A stretch of DNA of 64,000 nt from positions 1,529,799 through 1,593,798 of the forward strand of contig CM042086.1 in assembly GCA_023512835.1 (NCBI GenBank), read 5' to 3'. Made by a program: the position numbers and the translations under genes. The notes beneath the pieces are model-generated. The model did no database searches and was not told where the DNA came from. It was given only the letters and a program-made list of their open reading frames with translations. The stretch is from Taxillus chinensis. Lineage: Eukaryota; Streptophyta; Magnoliopsida; Santalales; Loranthaceae. Positions 42,101 to 53,536 of this stretch are shown one piece after another. Each line of letters starts with the position of its first letter. The stretch's first letter is position 1.

Positions 42101-43250
42101 CCTCCTGGGTTTGTGAAGCAGGGAAGTGATCATAAAGCACGAAGCTTCACAAAGCTCTATACGGTTTAAAACAGGACCGAGGGCTTGGAATACCAAGCTG
42201 GATGGCACGCTAATCGCACTCGGGTTTGCGCGAAGCCCCTATGAGCACGCTGTGTACACACAAAACCAAGGTGAGACCCAACTGCTAGTTGGTGTCTATG
42301 TAGATGATCTGATCATCACCGGGAATTGTGTGAAAGCAATCACAAATTTCAAACAGCAAATGCAAAATTGTTTCAGGATGAGTGATTTGGGACTACTCAA
42401 GTATTATTTGGGCATAGAGGTTGCTCAAACGGCAGATGGAATTTTCATTTGTCAAGCAGCTTTTGGAAAGAGAATCTTGCACGATGCAGGAATGTCCGAG
42501 TGCAACCCCGTGCAAACACCCATGGAAGCAAGGCTGAAAATGCGAAAGCATAACACATCAAATCCAGTTGATTCCACTCACTATCGAAGTATTGTCGGGA
42601 GCCTGCGCTATCTGATTAACACACGGCCTGACCTAGCCTATTCGGTAGGCATTGTTAGTCGATACATGGAGGCTCCGCAAGAAGAGCACATGATGGTCAT
42701 TAAGCACATACTTCTATGTTAAAGGGACGGTCTCTCTGGGCTGTTTTTATGGAAGAAATAACAACGTTAAAGCATTTTTAATAGGTTACAGTGATAGTGA
42801 TTTGGCCGGAGACGTGGATGATCGAAAAGTACTACCGGAGTGGCTTTCTTCTTAGGCACAAGTTTAATCACTGGCAATCACGCAAGCAGCCCGTGGTAAG
42901 ACTATCTTCCGTGAAGCCAATTTATTGCAGCGGAAACCGCAGCGTGTCAAGGGGTATGGTGAGTTCTCTCCTCGGTAATCTTCGAACCATCATCCGAAAC
43001 AAATCTTGTTATATGTTGATAACAAGTCACCATCTCGTTAAGCAAAAATCCGTGTATCATGACCAAGTAAGCACATCGACACTGTTTTCACTATATTCGT
43101 CGGTGCTTGAAGAAGGGAAAATTGTGGTAGAGCATATCGGAACTTGCAATCGGTTGGCGACATCTTAACCAAATCTTTGGGCCAACGAAGTTTCTTGATT
43201 TACGGCAGAAGATTGGGATGTGCGAGATCATGTCCCCAACTAGCTTACCG
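39150..43250 (+). pseudogene. Copia gag-pol, frameshifted
   Basis: The ATG at 39150 opens gag. One or two frame changes near 39315-39360 move the reading into the 2.4-kb frame that ends at 41793. That frame carries the CCHC knuckle (codon at 39913, CX2CX4HX4C), the protease DSGAS (40129), and the integrase HHCC zone. The integrase catalytic residues D (40714), D (40903) and E (41011) have D-x35-E spacing. A frame change near 41755-41770 leads to the reverse transcriptase N-terminal half (first catalytic Asp in MDVKSAF, 42044). Another at about 42140-42175 leads to the half with YVDD (42297-42308). A stop at 42720 and more shifts break RNase H (to about 43170). All lesions look like small indels, and the domains are otherwise well kept. 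Confidence 0.92.
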
Positions 43251-43257
43251 GAGTGAA

Positions 43258-43563
43258 TGTTGACGTAAACTAGTTGGTCCAAGGGTGCGGAGCTGATCCA
43301 GCTATGTACAAGTTGTGTTTTCTGTTTTTATTTATGTTTCCTTGTTTACAACGTTCAGCGTCGGGCAAGTATTTTTTTGTTTTAGTAGTTTTATTATTAG
43401 ACAATAAATTGATGCCATCAATGGCGTCAATCATGCTCCGTTGTAGTATTTCTATTTGTGGCATTACGCGTATGTAATTATTGAGTCGTCTTATAAAAGA
43501 GAAGAAAACGGTGTTGATTGTTTGCACCACAAAAAAGTCTCTGTGTTTATTTTTCATTCGACA
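43258..43563 (+). repeat. 3' LTR of the Copia element
   Basis: 306 bp. Relative to the 5' LTR it has a GG insertion, a T insertion and a missing T near the end; I see no base substitutions. Confidence 0.93.
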
Positions 43564-43568
43564 TATCT

Positions 43569-45099
43569 GTGCTATATTTTGTTCGAGCATGTATTAGAAT
43601 CCTGAATTCTTTAGCCTCTTTTGTCGTGACTGCTCTATGAGGATTAGAATGGCCGTGTAGGGCCTGCATTCTGGCATGAGTTTCAGGTGTTAAGTGGCCA
43701 CCATGTTGTCTTGTTTGTTAGTCCTGGCATAATATTTTTGCCATAGCCCGCAACGTGGGTCATTTGCCTTATATCTCCATTATTTGAGTTGGGTTTAGAG
43801 TTATTTTTTTGAAGTAATGCTATATGTAACCGGGATTGAATAATTTTTGGATAACTATGTGACAGCCTATCAATTCATTAGGAGGGAAAGAAAAAGAAAA
43901 GAAAATAATACCAATTCATGTAGTTCAATACATGGTGTTGATCCCTTTTCCTTTGCTTTTTTTTTTTCCGTGATAAAAAAAGTTAGGGTAATAATTATTG
44001 ATGGATAGAATTTGTTTATATATTTTCTTTATATTTATTTTTTAAATTTATATTATTTATATGTATTTTGACTGCATTTAGTAACAATGATATAAATTTA
44101 GCTTAATTTCATATTTAGTAGGAATATATGCGTTTTTGGTGTTGTTGTAACTAATTTATTTCATGTGGCTGAGTTTAGGAGTCATGGCAAGGCGTAATGA
44201 CCAAATTATATTTTTACCATTTGAATTTAAATTGTATTGAAAAGGAATAAAAATAATAATGGTATTGAAAATGGGTGAGTTGGCTGTATTTTGAATTGGA
44301 ACAATAATTTTAAAAACAAGAAAAAAAATAAGAGGATAAAAAAGAAGGAAGAAGGCTGATATGGGGAATAGGAATGTGAGCACATTGGAGAAGATCAAAA
44401 GACACATTCTGGAGATTGACTTAAAGAACAAATGGAGATTTTCATCAAGACACATTCTAAAAGCAATCAAGAGAAGGTTCAATTGTAGATTAGAGAACAA
44501 AAGTCTATTGGAATTCTTCGATCATATATAGCTCAATCTCTGATTCGGTAGTTCGGAGTTCGGAGTTAGTTGGGTTGGGGCAGGTCTAGTCGGTATTTTT
44601 TACCTTGTATTTCTTTAAAAACTCCATATTGGGACAAGTCAGCCAAGATCTGGACTCGATCCGATAGCTTATTGTGGTGGGTCAAATCGAGTCGGGACCA
44701 TGGGAGTCAGGGTGGATGGATCCATTTTGTCATGCCTAGTTAATATTTGAATGGTAGATTGTTATAGTAAGTATTCAGCTCCTCAAACTAAATCATTCAA
44801 TTTAAAATGTATATTTATGTGTTATGTACGTGCATGCATGCGACTATGGGAACAATAATTTAAAAACAACAAACAAAACAAAAACGAGCTAATTATCCCA
44901 TACATATTACTAAAATAACAAGAATCCCAAATTTTACATTAAAAAGAAACTACATGAGATTCAAAGGGACACTGAAGGAAAGAAAGTAACAAATTCTTGT
45001 TCTTCTACTACCATACCAACAACACTTATCAAATAATTCCCCCTCTTCATTGATTAACATTCACAAACAAGACAACAACGTACGTCATCAACGACAAAT
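43569..45099. other. Intergenic, AT-rich
   Basis: No gene recognised. Around 44560-44740 words such as GGGTTGGGGCAGG and GGTGGGTCAAATCGAGTCGGG suggest a TIR-element relic. Confidence 0.5.
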
Positions 45100-45789
45100 T
45101 TAAAGGAACTTGCGGAAGAGGACGGAGAAGACGAAGCGGCGGTTGGAAGTGTCCCAATGCAACCCAATCTCGTCGCCGGCGAGGAGCGCCCTCCTCTTCA
45201 CGAACTCCACCGACCAATTACTATTGAGGACGTAACACTTGCTGCTCCCCCACCTCTTGAAGGTCATGGCGTGAAGCGACGCCGTATCGCTATCGTACAC
45301 CACCACTCGGTGTCCCTCACCGTCCACAACCCCGGCCTTCTCCTCCTGGCTCCAGTGGCACAGAATCTGAGACTCCACCACTTCCTTCTTCAGCATCAAC
45401 CTGCACAGGCTGTTCACGTCACTCTTCTCCAGCACCTTCCTCACCGACGTCGACGACGACACCAACCTAGCAGCTGGAACGTCGGAGTCGGTCGAGTAGG
45501 AGGAAGAGTATGTTTGATGATCTCCACCTCCACCGAGGGCGACGAAGGGAATGAGGTTGTCGGTCTCAAGGAGACGGAGAGTATACAAGACATTATTAAT
45601 GGCTTTCATCTTTGAGACCACCACTGATGAGTCAGACGCAGCTGCCTGCCATGCGGGAGCGAGTGTTAGTGCTAGCACATTTTCGGAGCCGCCGTGCTTC
45701 AGCCGTTTCACGGCGGCGGTGTGGTTTTCCGGTGACCGTCTTTTGTGCATGGTTTTGAGATGATCAGTTGAGTATTTGGTTGGGCTCAA
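45100..45789 (-). CDS. B3-domain transcription factor (At2g33720-type family)
   Basis: Plant-specific DNA-binding protein, 229 residues, no introns. The B3 fold occupies about residues 118-225: KVLEKSDVNSLCRLMLKK, then VVVYDSDTASLHAMTFKRW, SSKCYVLNSNWSVEFVKRR, and LLAGDEIGLHWD. The last block is the GD-EIGLYWD-type signature of this subfamily. The N-terminal part is lower complexity, with a basic patch (KRRSPENH, VKRLKHGG) and an LALTL segment at 39-43 that fits an LxLxL (EAR-type) repression motif. Start ATG at 45789; TATATA-rich sequence lies about 115 bp upstream on the sense strand. Length fits these short B3 proteins. Target genes are unknown. Confidence 0.88.
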   Translation of the reverse strand: MSPTKYSTDHLKTMHKRRSPENHTAAVKRLKHGGSENVLALTLAPAWQAAASDSSVVVSKMKAINNVLYTLRLLETDNLIPFVALGGGGDHQTYSSSYSTDSDVPAARLVSSSTSVRKVLEKSDVNSLCRLMLKKEVVESQILCHWSQEEKAGVVDGEGHRVVVYDSDTASLHAMTFKRWGSSKCYVLNSNWSVEFVKRRALLAGDEIGLHWDTSNRRFVFSVLFRKFL

Positions 45790-47300
45790 GGCTTTGGTTT
45801 ATGGGGAAGGAATGAGTAGCGGCCGGATGGTATTGGCGGGTGACAATGGCAGAATAGAAGAAGATGGAGTAGTGCTGTAAATGCGTAATGGCTTAACGTC
45901 TATATATATATATAGACGAATTTGAGGAAACTACAAATTTTAAGGAAACCATTCTGTTTCCTTTTTTTTATTTTAGGAAACTTGAGTTAGCATAACTGCC
46001 GTGTCATTTTTAGGACACTGATTTAAGCTAACCATATTTTAGGAAACTATGTTGGTTTCGCATAATTTCTTTAACGTCAAAAAACATTTTTAAAAAAATA
46101 TGCGGATTCAATCTTATAAAACATAATAATAATGATAATCATTTTTTTTTCTTTTTTTGAGAGGGCTGGGAGACAAAATAATATCCCTGTTATTGGTACA
46201 TTTGAGTCGCATTTTTTTACCACTTATTTTAACGAAACTCGTACCTTATTATTTAAGAAATGAGAATTTATGAATAATAATTTTTTATTTCTTTAAATCT
46301 CTAATCAAGTAATATGAATTTAATAAAAACTAAATTAATAAACAAAATTAATAAAAATATCTTCGAACAAAAAAATACTATTAAAGGAATAAAAATATAT
46401 ACTATTAAATAAAAATAAAAAAATCTAAAACGTAACTTTTGGTGTCCTAAAATTACCTTAATTAAACATAATTAATTTAATAAAAAAAAATTTGACACGT
46501 TAAAAACAATAAAAACATATCAAGTAATAAAACAAATTACAAAGCAGGAATTCATCCACACATTTTTTTTGTTTCATAAAATATTCTAATAAGATGAAAT
46601 AACTTTAATAAAACAATCATCAACCAATCAGAAATAGAGAAAATGTATTTTAAAATAACTAAAAATAATTATTAAAATATTACAAAATATAATAAAGAAC
46701 AAAAAATTACGCAAACACATAGTAAAAATAAATCCAATATTTTTATTTTTTACAAATGTCCGAATCAAAGCAAAACTTAACCAATGCATCAAAATTATAC
46801 CTGTAAAAGGGGAATGAGAAAAAATAAGCAAAATTTACAAAATATTTTTGAGTTTAAATAAAACTTGAACTCATAAAGCTAGATTCGAGTATAACTGGTA
46901 TGCATATAATGCAAAGTTTTGAGCTCGTGTAAAGACTCAATTAATCTCAAACCATGTCCATAATACGGTTACCGGAGAGCCCCAACACCATAAACTGGTA
47001 GTGTAGATTGTCATCACGGATCTTTTTAAATCTAATACCGCATGTATGAATTATGATGCCCATTACAACTTTAATCGATTGAGGTAATTTTGTCCTACCG
47101 TAAACCTATTAAGCGAATGATTACGTAAAAATAGTCAAGTCTTTAACCAACATTCATACTAATGTACACATTCACAACACCCACAAGCATGACACCTCTT
47201 TTAATATTAGGAAACAAGCTGCTATGATAATTGTCTTCATGCCAAAATAGTTTAATATTTTCATTTTTATTTTCCTTTATAAAGTAGCACAATTGTCAAT
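45790..47300. other. Intergenic, AT-rich
   Basis: No coding similarity. A TATATA run at 45900-45914 may serve the B3 gene. The rest is A/T-rich with many homopolymers. Confidence 0.5.
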
Positions 47301-47346
47301 TTAGATTTTGTGTTAATTACCCAGAGACATTTCTGATGCACGGGCG

Positions 47347-47673
47347 TGATCCTTCAATCACGTTCACTGTCGGAGTATCCAAGGTACGTTATACAGTTGG
47401 CTAGGAGCAGTAAGAAATGCACTAGCGATCTTGGTATCTTACAATCTCAAGCGATACAAAAAAAATGTTGCAAAATCGAATGAGAGAGGATTTCATGATC
47501 CGCACATATCAGAGATATCTCCTGATAGCACGGCCCAAATTGACAGTAGTATTACTTGTACGGGAGACCGTGTGACAAGCATCACTAGTCAAAGCCCTCT
47601 TTCCTTCCTGCTAGGATCCACGGTAATCAGCCAGAGCGCTAGGACAACAGAAGAAAGTACACAGTTTGAATAA
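47347..47673 (+). pseudogene. Unassigned coding-like stretch, 80 codons from its first ATG
   Basis: A frame open from about 47350, with its first ATG at 47431, ends at TGA/TAA near 47673 after TTEESTQFE. Composition (NERGFHDPHISEISPDST, serine/threonine-rich tail) looks more protein-like than the AT-rich surroundings. The codons before it are interrupted, and an alternative frame is open just upstream. I do not recognise the family. It may be a terminal exon relic of a gene moved by a transposon. Low confidence. Confidence 0.25.
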
Positions 47674-47892
47674 AAGAGTGGCATTTTCAGAGTTGTTTGT
47701 TTTGTGCATGGTTGGTTTTGTCTCTCTCTTTCTTGCGGCCCAAACTGCTCTGCTTCACGGTTTTTCACTAACCTTTTGTTTACATGAACACTGTTCTACG
47801 TTTTGTACCTATGTTTGAATACTCCCTTTCCCTTTTTATGATTTATCCATGTTGAGTGATGATCCATGGATTTGGTAACATCTCTAGCTACT

Positions 47893-48278
47893 TGTCATGG
47901 GGTCAGGGTTTTCACCCGTGCGGCACTCGGTTACCTAGGTAGATGCGCAGAGTAAGCCATACCGATCGGGGCATACGTAGACTGTTTTCGCCCTGCCTTG
48001 GGCTCATCAGGAGAACGGCTCCAGTTCCCGACCAGTTTGTGTAGGGATGGCCAAGTCCCCTCTTCAACGTCAAGTCCGAGACTAGCGGCGTACTCCCCGC
48101 ATTAAACCGGGTCGGTACGTCTGAACTCCGAAGGGGCTCCATCGATCTCCCGCACGAACTGCCGTGGAACCTATCCCGTCCGCACCAGCTACGCTTTTTG
48201 CTCTGTCCCTCCGCAAGTAGCGCGCACATGCGCCACTTGGGAGACGCCCGCCAGCACCTCGCTGTTCGGGGCGTGACA
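47893..48278 (-). mobile_element. Solo LTR, 386 bp
   Basis: Plus-strand ends TGTCATGGGGTC and CGGGGCGTGACA give TGTCA/TGACA inverted termini. TACT flanks both sides (47889-47892, 48279-48282). On the minus strand its end, GTGCCGCACGGG...GACCCCATGACA, resembles the end of the gypsy LTR at 61796-62178 (GTGCCGCACGGG...GATCCCGTGACA), and the lengths agree. The interior also matches 58269-58555. GC-rich compared with its surroundings. Confidence 0.7.
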
Positions 48279-48282
48279 TACT

Positions 48283-50296
48283 GCTCCCTCTATCTGTATA
48301 AATAATAATAAAATATTTTCATTTGGAAATTATGTTTTCAGCCCAAGTTGGTTTTCTTTATTTCCTTCTCCTTATAAAAGCATTTTTATTTCGTCTAAGC
48401 CCATTTAAAAAAGAAAAAGAAAAAAGAGATGGACGCTTTATTCTTTCCCCTCTTTTTTCTTTTATTTTTATATCCCTGTTTTTTTATTCATACATGTTTC
48501 TTTTATTTTTATCAAAACAGGACAGCTTCATGAGTTGCTTTCTCCCTTATTTGACTGTTTATACCAGCTAGGAAGCATTGTAATAAGATCCATTTTCACG
48601 GTTACCTATCTGTTTCTTTGATTACTGTTTTCCCCTACTCCTATTTTGTTCATGTACCCACGGCCCTGGTTCATATTGTTTATTTTCTTTTCTGTTGATT
48701 TTGATTTTCCATTTTGTTGGTTTAACTCTGTTTTGTTAATATTGTTTATGCTTTGTTTTTTATTTTATGTTTTATTTTTATATAGGTCCTTCGTGGAGAT
48801 TGAATTTTTATTAGCTAATTAGCCTTGTCATTTTTTTTATGTTAGTTTTGCTCCATTGGTAATTATGTAACTATGAGCCTCTTGCGCAATGACATTGTAA
48901 TTTGTAAAAAAAGTCTATGAAAAAAAAGTGAGAGTGAGTTTTTATTATTTATGAATGCATCGTACACACAATAAAAACAAAAAAAATCTTAAAAGAAACG
49001 CGCAAAGCAAAAAGTAAATTTTCTTTTATCTTTTAAATGAAAATAAAAAAATAAAAGTATTTTTGTTTAAATCAAATCAAAAAAAATACTTTCCTAGAAC
49101 ATCAAAAATAAAATATTTTCATTTCCTCTATTAGAATTTCCTTAGATTTTTCTTAAATACTCTTTTTATCATAGATAAATTTTAGAAACAAATGTGTACG
49201 TTCAAAGAATACAATAAAAGAAACCAACATAGGACTTATTTAGATTGTCCTTTATCTTTTCTTTTTAAATACTTTAACTTTTAAGATCACTCTTTAGAGC
49301 CCTCACAGTAACTTTAATAAAATTTAATTATAATTTAGTCAAGTAATTACCTTTTATAAATTATAACAAGTCTAATTTTACCTCATAAAATAATAGGTTC
49401 AACAAACTTTAAATATTTTGATTAAAATTTTAAGCATTACCATCGTCTCGGCACAACTCTCTCTTTCTCTCTCCCCTTAGGGATGGAGAAAATGTGCTGT
49501 TGTTGTCGATCAAGAGAGAAGAGAGATGAAAGGACCTTATTTTATTATTTTTTTAAAAAAGAATAGCTAACGTGGAAACAACTCCTCATGGTGAGTGGAA
49601 TATAGCTAGTTAAATTTATGGTTATTTTATTGAGGTTGTTGTGAAGACTTTTTATCTCTTTTAGCTAATATTTAGCTAAACTTTAAATTTGTTGAGCCAG
49701 ATAGGTGTGCTTTTAGGCTTCTGAGGCAAATTGGCACTTAATTTCAATCTTAATACATAATTTAAAAAATAAAAGGTAGAACTCTAAGCCTTAAGAAAAA
49801 TCAAAAACAATATTAGATAAGCAGAAATCAAAACAAGTGAATAAATCAAATTAGAAACCTTACTCTAATATAGGTACCAAAAGGTTATTGTTGGAGCGCT
49901 AATTTTTTCCTATGTAATCAAATCCCAAATACATCTCCCACAACATAAATTATTTCTTTTAAGTGACCAATCATACCCTAAAAACAATTGATGATGACTT
50001 TATTTTTCATCGCTCTTGGATTGAAGTTGGATCTGCATCCCCTAAAGTAAGCCTGAACGAAATACGATAATGACAATCTTGATTGAATTGTCTCGGCTAG
50101 GTATCGTATCCCCAACAAAGTATGACTTCAGTTTCATCGGATTATACTTTCTACTAGTTGAGCTAATCCTACGAGATTGGCTACCATTTATACTTTGAAG
50201 AATTAATTCCAATATTGTGACCGACTTGTAGAGGTAATTAATCTCTGGCTTTGCATAAAGAATTTTTCAGACTTACATTGGGCGATGCATTTTGGG
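48283..50296. other. Intergenic, AT-rich
   Basis: No gene seen. A possible TIR-element relic spans about 49290-49700: GAGCCCTCACAG at one side, TTGAGCC at the other, and a CT-rich patch at 49455-49480. Confidence 0.45.
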
Positions 50297-50794
50297 TAGG
50301 GGTGTAAAACGGGCTTAAGCCCGCGGGCCAAGCCCGTAGGCTTGCGGGCTTGGAGCAGGTCGGGCCGATTAAGGCTCGGTCCATTTAAAATACAGGCCTA
50401 TACGAGCCCGCCCGTTTAGGCTCGGCCTGTGTGGGCTACGTGCTAGGTCACGGGCTTTTTTTATTTTTTATTTTTATTTTTTATACCTAAATATATTAAA
50501 ATTTAATGCATATATTATATTATATAGCTTTAATTAAGTAATTAGATTTCATATATGAATACTTGTAAAATAAAATTGAAATAACATTAGTTATATTCAA
50601 TTATATTGATTAATTTTAAATTTTTAAAAAATAAAATAAAAAAACAAAAATAAATAAATAAAACACGGGCCAGCCCATGGGCTCCCATGGATCCCTGCGG
50701 GCCGAGCCTTGGCCAGTCTATTTAAAATGCATGCTTAAACAGGCTGGCCCATTTAAGCCCGATTCGTTGCGGGCCAACCCATTTTACCTTCCTA
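50297..50794. mobile_element. Non-autonomous hAT element with perfect 8-bp target duplication
   Basis: 498 bp, TAGGGGTGTAAAACGGGC at the left, GCCAACCCATTTTACCTTCCTA at the right. ATTTTGGG is repeated exactly at 50289-50296 and 50795-50802. It has the GGGCC-rich subterminal arms and AT-rich centre (TTTAATGCATATATTATATTATAT) also seen in the 15654-17523 copy. No coding capacity. Confidence 0.88.
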
Positions 50795-51053
50795 ATTTTG
50801 GGAATTAGTTGCGGTGTGCCAGTAGACACATGCCCAGTCAATTATGTGCGTGACCAAGGATACCCCGCTTCAGGAAAAAAAACTTTTATAATTGTGACTT
50901 CTTTTTAGAAGCCCTGACCTAGTAAGACTGGGTGAGTTTTATGGATACATTAGAACATCTTCAATAATATTTTATATGATCTCTCTATTTTAGCAAATAC
51001 TTTTATATTTCTTGTTCTAATCATATTTTCTAATGTAGGAAAGTATAAAATTA

Positions 51054-51460
51054 GGGATGTAAAATGAACCGTCCATATGTGGATTAGCATGCGATCTGTG
51101 CGAACTAGAAACGAAAAATTCTAGTTTATTTCAATCGCAGGCCTAAACGGACCAGTCCATTTAGGCCCGATCTATGCAGACTAAATCCGTATAGACACGG
51201 ACCGATTGTTTAACTTTTTTTAAAACTAGTACCTATCCTATCTAGTATATTAATATATAGAGTGTAAATATATTAATTTTAAAATTAAAGTTTAAAAATA
51301 TAAACTTTATTTTTTTTTAAAATATTTAATAACATTAACTTATAATATTTATTTTAAATAAATAAATAAATATGTACCGATCCACATCCACTTGTGGACC
51401 GGACTAATTATTTTTTGGTCCATTGAAAGTGTTTGCGTAAACGGGATTGCCCGCTTAGAC
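51054..51460. mobile_element. Decayed relative of the hAT family
   Basis: Starts TAGGGATGTAAAATGAACCG, contains GGACCAGTCCATTTAGGCCCG, and has an AT-rich centre and a CCGCTTAG-like right side. Right boundary and target duplication are unclear. Confidence 0.4.
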
Positions 51461-51511
51461 AAAAGAAGAGAGAGAAAAGGCGAAGACACAATAAGATGTT
51501 TAAGAGCTAAG

Positions 51512-51870
51512 GCCATGATAATGTTGATCCTGAATTGGAGAAGAGAGCAGGCATGGCCATTCTTGTAGTTGTAAGAGGGGAGCGTGGGCGAGGAATGGGG
51601 TGTATGATAGTTGGATCTCAGAAGGGAAGGGTAAGGAGAGGGAAGGATCAATCGATTAAGTGAGGAAGGGCCATGATGGAGGAGGCAAAAGGAGACGTCT
51701 AGAAGCCATGATCGTGCTAGCGTGGAACTTGAATCAAAGAAGAGAGCAGCCATGGCCATGCTTGTAGTAGGCAAAAGAGAGAGTGAGTGAGGAAATGGGG
51801 TTTATGACAATGGGGTCGCAGAAGGGAAGGCGAAGGTTATAGAGAGGAAGGGGAGGGTTTAGCGACACGT
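51512..51870. repeat. Tandem duplication, period about 193 bp
   Basis: Two copies of a purine-rich block run from GCCATGAT through AAGAGAGCAG-CATGGCCAT-CTTGTAGT to CAGAAGGGAAGG (starts at 51512 and 51705). The open frames on the minus strand follow this duplication. Confidence 0.6.
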
Positions 51871-51999
51871 GGGCTGCAACACTACATCCAGCATGCGTGA
51901 TAGTAGCGAGCGCAAATTGATTGCTATATCTAGCGAGCATGATAACAAAGTTATTCATTTTGGATGTCATTTAACAAGTTGGTATATTTGATTCCTTAA

Positions 52000-52440
52000 G
52001 AGCATCCACATCAATTTTGGTATTTTTATCCCTATTTTAGGGATAAATAGTAAAAAATTTGCTTAGTTTTCAAAAGCATTAAATATTTCATTTTCATTTC
52101 TATCTACATTTATTATTTAATTCATTTTATATTATTTCTTTATCATCCTTTCATTTATTATAACCAATCAAAAAATTACAAGTTTAATATATATATTAAA
52201 AAATTATAGGGAAAATATTTAGGGATGAATAGTAAATTCTTATATTTAAGGATTTATTATTCATTCCCTATCCCTATACCTTATTTTAAGGAACCTGCTA
52301 CAAATAAGTTTTTGATGATTTTGTATGTTTTTTCCTAAATTATAGGAAAAGTTAAATTATATGGAACCTGCTCTGAAAGAGAATGCTCTAATATAGGATA
52401 CTGTGAAAGAGAACATATAGGGAACCTACTGTGAACGCTC
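52000..52440. mobile_element. PIF/Harbinger-type MITE with TAA target duplication
   Basis: GAGCATCCACAT at the left and CTGTGAACGCTC at the right are imperfect inverted ends (9 of 12). TAA flanks at 51997-51999 and 52441-52443. AT-rich, 441 bp, non-coding. Confidence 0.55.
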
Positions 52441-52860
52441 TAATAGGGTAAAAATCCAGAGAATTGAAGATGCTAAGCAACTATTTTATTTTATTTTGCA
52501 AAGAGAAGCATCCTAGAGAGACGTATCTTTATCTTGGAGTTAGGCGGGCCAGGCTACACATGATGTGTAGAGAAGTACTTATTACTTACGAAGAATGTTA
52601 CATTTTTGTGTGATCCCTTGTGCACACATGATATGACAGTAGCATATTGACTCCGATCAAATTACACGTAAAGCCTAATCAATTTAGTGAGCACTCCAAA
52701 CTTACGATAGATTTTCTTATTACTTATTCAGCAGCGCCAATACACTTTTTTAAAAAATAAAAAACATCTAACGGTAATTATACCGTTATCCGGAGTATCT
52801 TCAATGAGCATATCAAAAACCTCAGCACTAAAAATGTTGATAAACTAAAAGAAAAAAAAA
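52441..52860. other. Intergenic spacer and 3' flank of the C2-domain gene
   Basis: AT-rich; nothing recognised. Confidence 0.5.
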
Positions 52861-53430
52861 TTAAGGCACTGGATTTGTACACCAAGCCACCGGTATCCCG
52901 GTGGCTACTCCGCAAGAGCCCCTTCGTCCGGCAAAACTCTCCGGCCACGAGGACGGCAACGCTGGGTCGACAGCAGCAGCGGACACCGCCGCCCCTTCCT
53001 CCGCGTGCACCCTGACTGAAATATTAACAATCCCATTGCGCTCCCCCCTGGCGTCCCTCAGCCGGTAGCTCAACAAATGCAAGTAGTTCGCCGGCGTTCT
53101 CCCACCGAAGAAGTCGGTTACTGGTATCCGGGCAGCCCCCAGCATCTTATGCTTGGACGACGAGACCCGGGCGTGCACCTCCACGACGAAGGACAAGGCA
53201 TGCGCCGGCAGTTCCATGACTAGCCTCTCGTTCCACGTGGGTCGGGACCCGCCGACGGCGTCCACAGCCGTCTCGCGTTGGTAGCCGTTATCCTCGGTTC
53301 GGATAACGGCGTATGCGTTCTTCTTCACCAGCCGTCTGCTGCCGAGGCGGAGGTCTTCGCCGGAGATGACGGTGATTTCCAAGGTGCGAGGAGCGTCCAT
53401 CATCGGCCCTGCACGCACGCAGTTCCTCAT
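52861..53430 (-). CDS. C2-domain protein, BON1-associated protein (BAP1/BAP2)-like
   Basis: Small calcium/phospholipid-binding-type protein. BAP1/2 associate with the copine BON1 at membranes and restrain defence-related cell death. Single exon, up to 189 residues. The C2 domain begins with RTLEITVISGEDLR, the family's first beta strand. PTWNERLVMELP, VEVHARVSSSKHKMLGAARIPVTDF and the FGGRTPANYLHLLSYRLRD block follow. The C-terminus ends TGIPVAWCTNPVP, close to the family's TG(V/I)PV.W tail. The first ATG is at 53430, but the MMDAPRTLE methionine at 53403 fits the usual family start better. GC-rich codons contrast with the AT-rich flanks. A TTTATAAATAA box lies about 100 bp upstream of the ATG. 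Not all calcium-binding aspartates are evident, so calcium binding is uncertain. Confidence 0.88.
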   Translation of the reverse strand: MRNCVRAGPMMDAPRTLEITVISGEDLRLGSRRLVKKNAYAVIRTEDNGYQRETAVDAVGGSRPTWNERLVMELPAHALSFVVEVHARVSSSKHKMLGAARIPVTDFFGGRTPANYLHLLSYRLRDARGERNGIVNISVRVHAEEGAAVSAAAVDPALPSSWPESFAGRRGSCGVATGIPVAWCTNPVP

Positions 53431-53525
53431 GAGCGATGGTTTGGGTGTCGCGCAGGTTATAAAGTGTTACGGGGATTCGTGGAGGCCGATGATGCTGGTT
53501 TGGTTTGGGTGTCGTGCTGGGGGAT

Positions 53526-53536
53526 TATTTATAAAC
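53526..53536 (-). promoter_or_regulatory. Probable TATA box of the C2-domain gene
   Basis: TTTATAAATAA on the minus strand, about 100-130 bp upstream of the two candidate start codons, followed by CCCCC. Spacing suits a short leader. Confidence 0.6.

Larger units (their letters stand above)
38828..43563 (+). mobile_element. Ty1/Copia LTR retrotransposon, complete structure, decayed coding
   Basis: 4.74 kb element with LTRs at 38828-39131 and 43258-43563, both TGTTGACG...GACA. The TATCT target duplication lies at 38823-38827 and 43564-43568. A primer-binding site TGGTATCAGAGC lies at 39134-39145. The domain order protease, integrase, reverse transcriptase, RNase H is the Copia order. The LTRs match without substitutions but differ by small indels, pointing to a recent insertion. 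Confidence 0.95.

Noticed and set aside
45157..45615. 152-codon plus-strand frame over the B3 gene
   Set aside because: Antisense of the B3 coding sequence, which has clear domain conservation.
51349..51970. 141- and 78-codon minus-strand frames
   Set aside because: Follow a purine-rich tandem duplication; repetitive serine/leucine text without a family.
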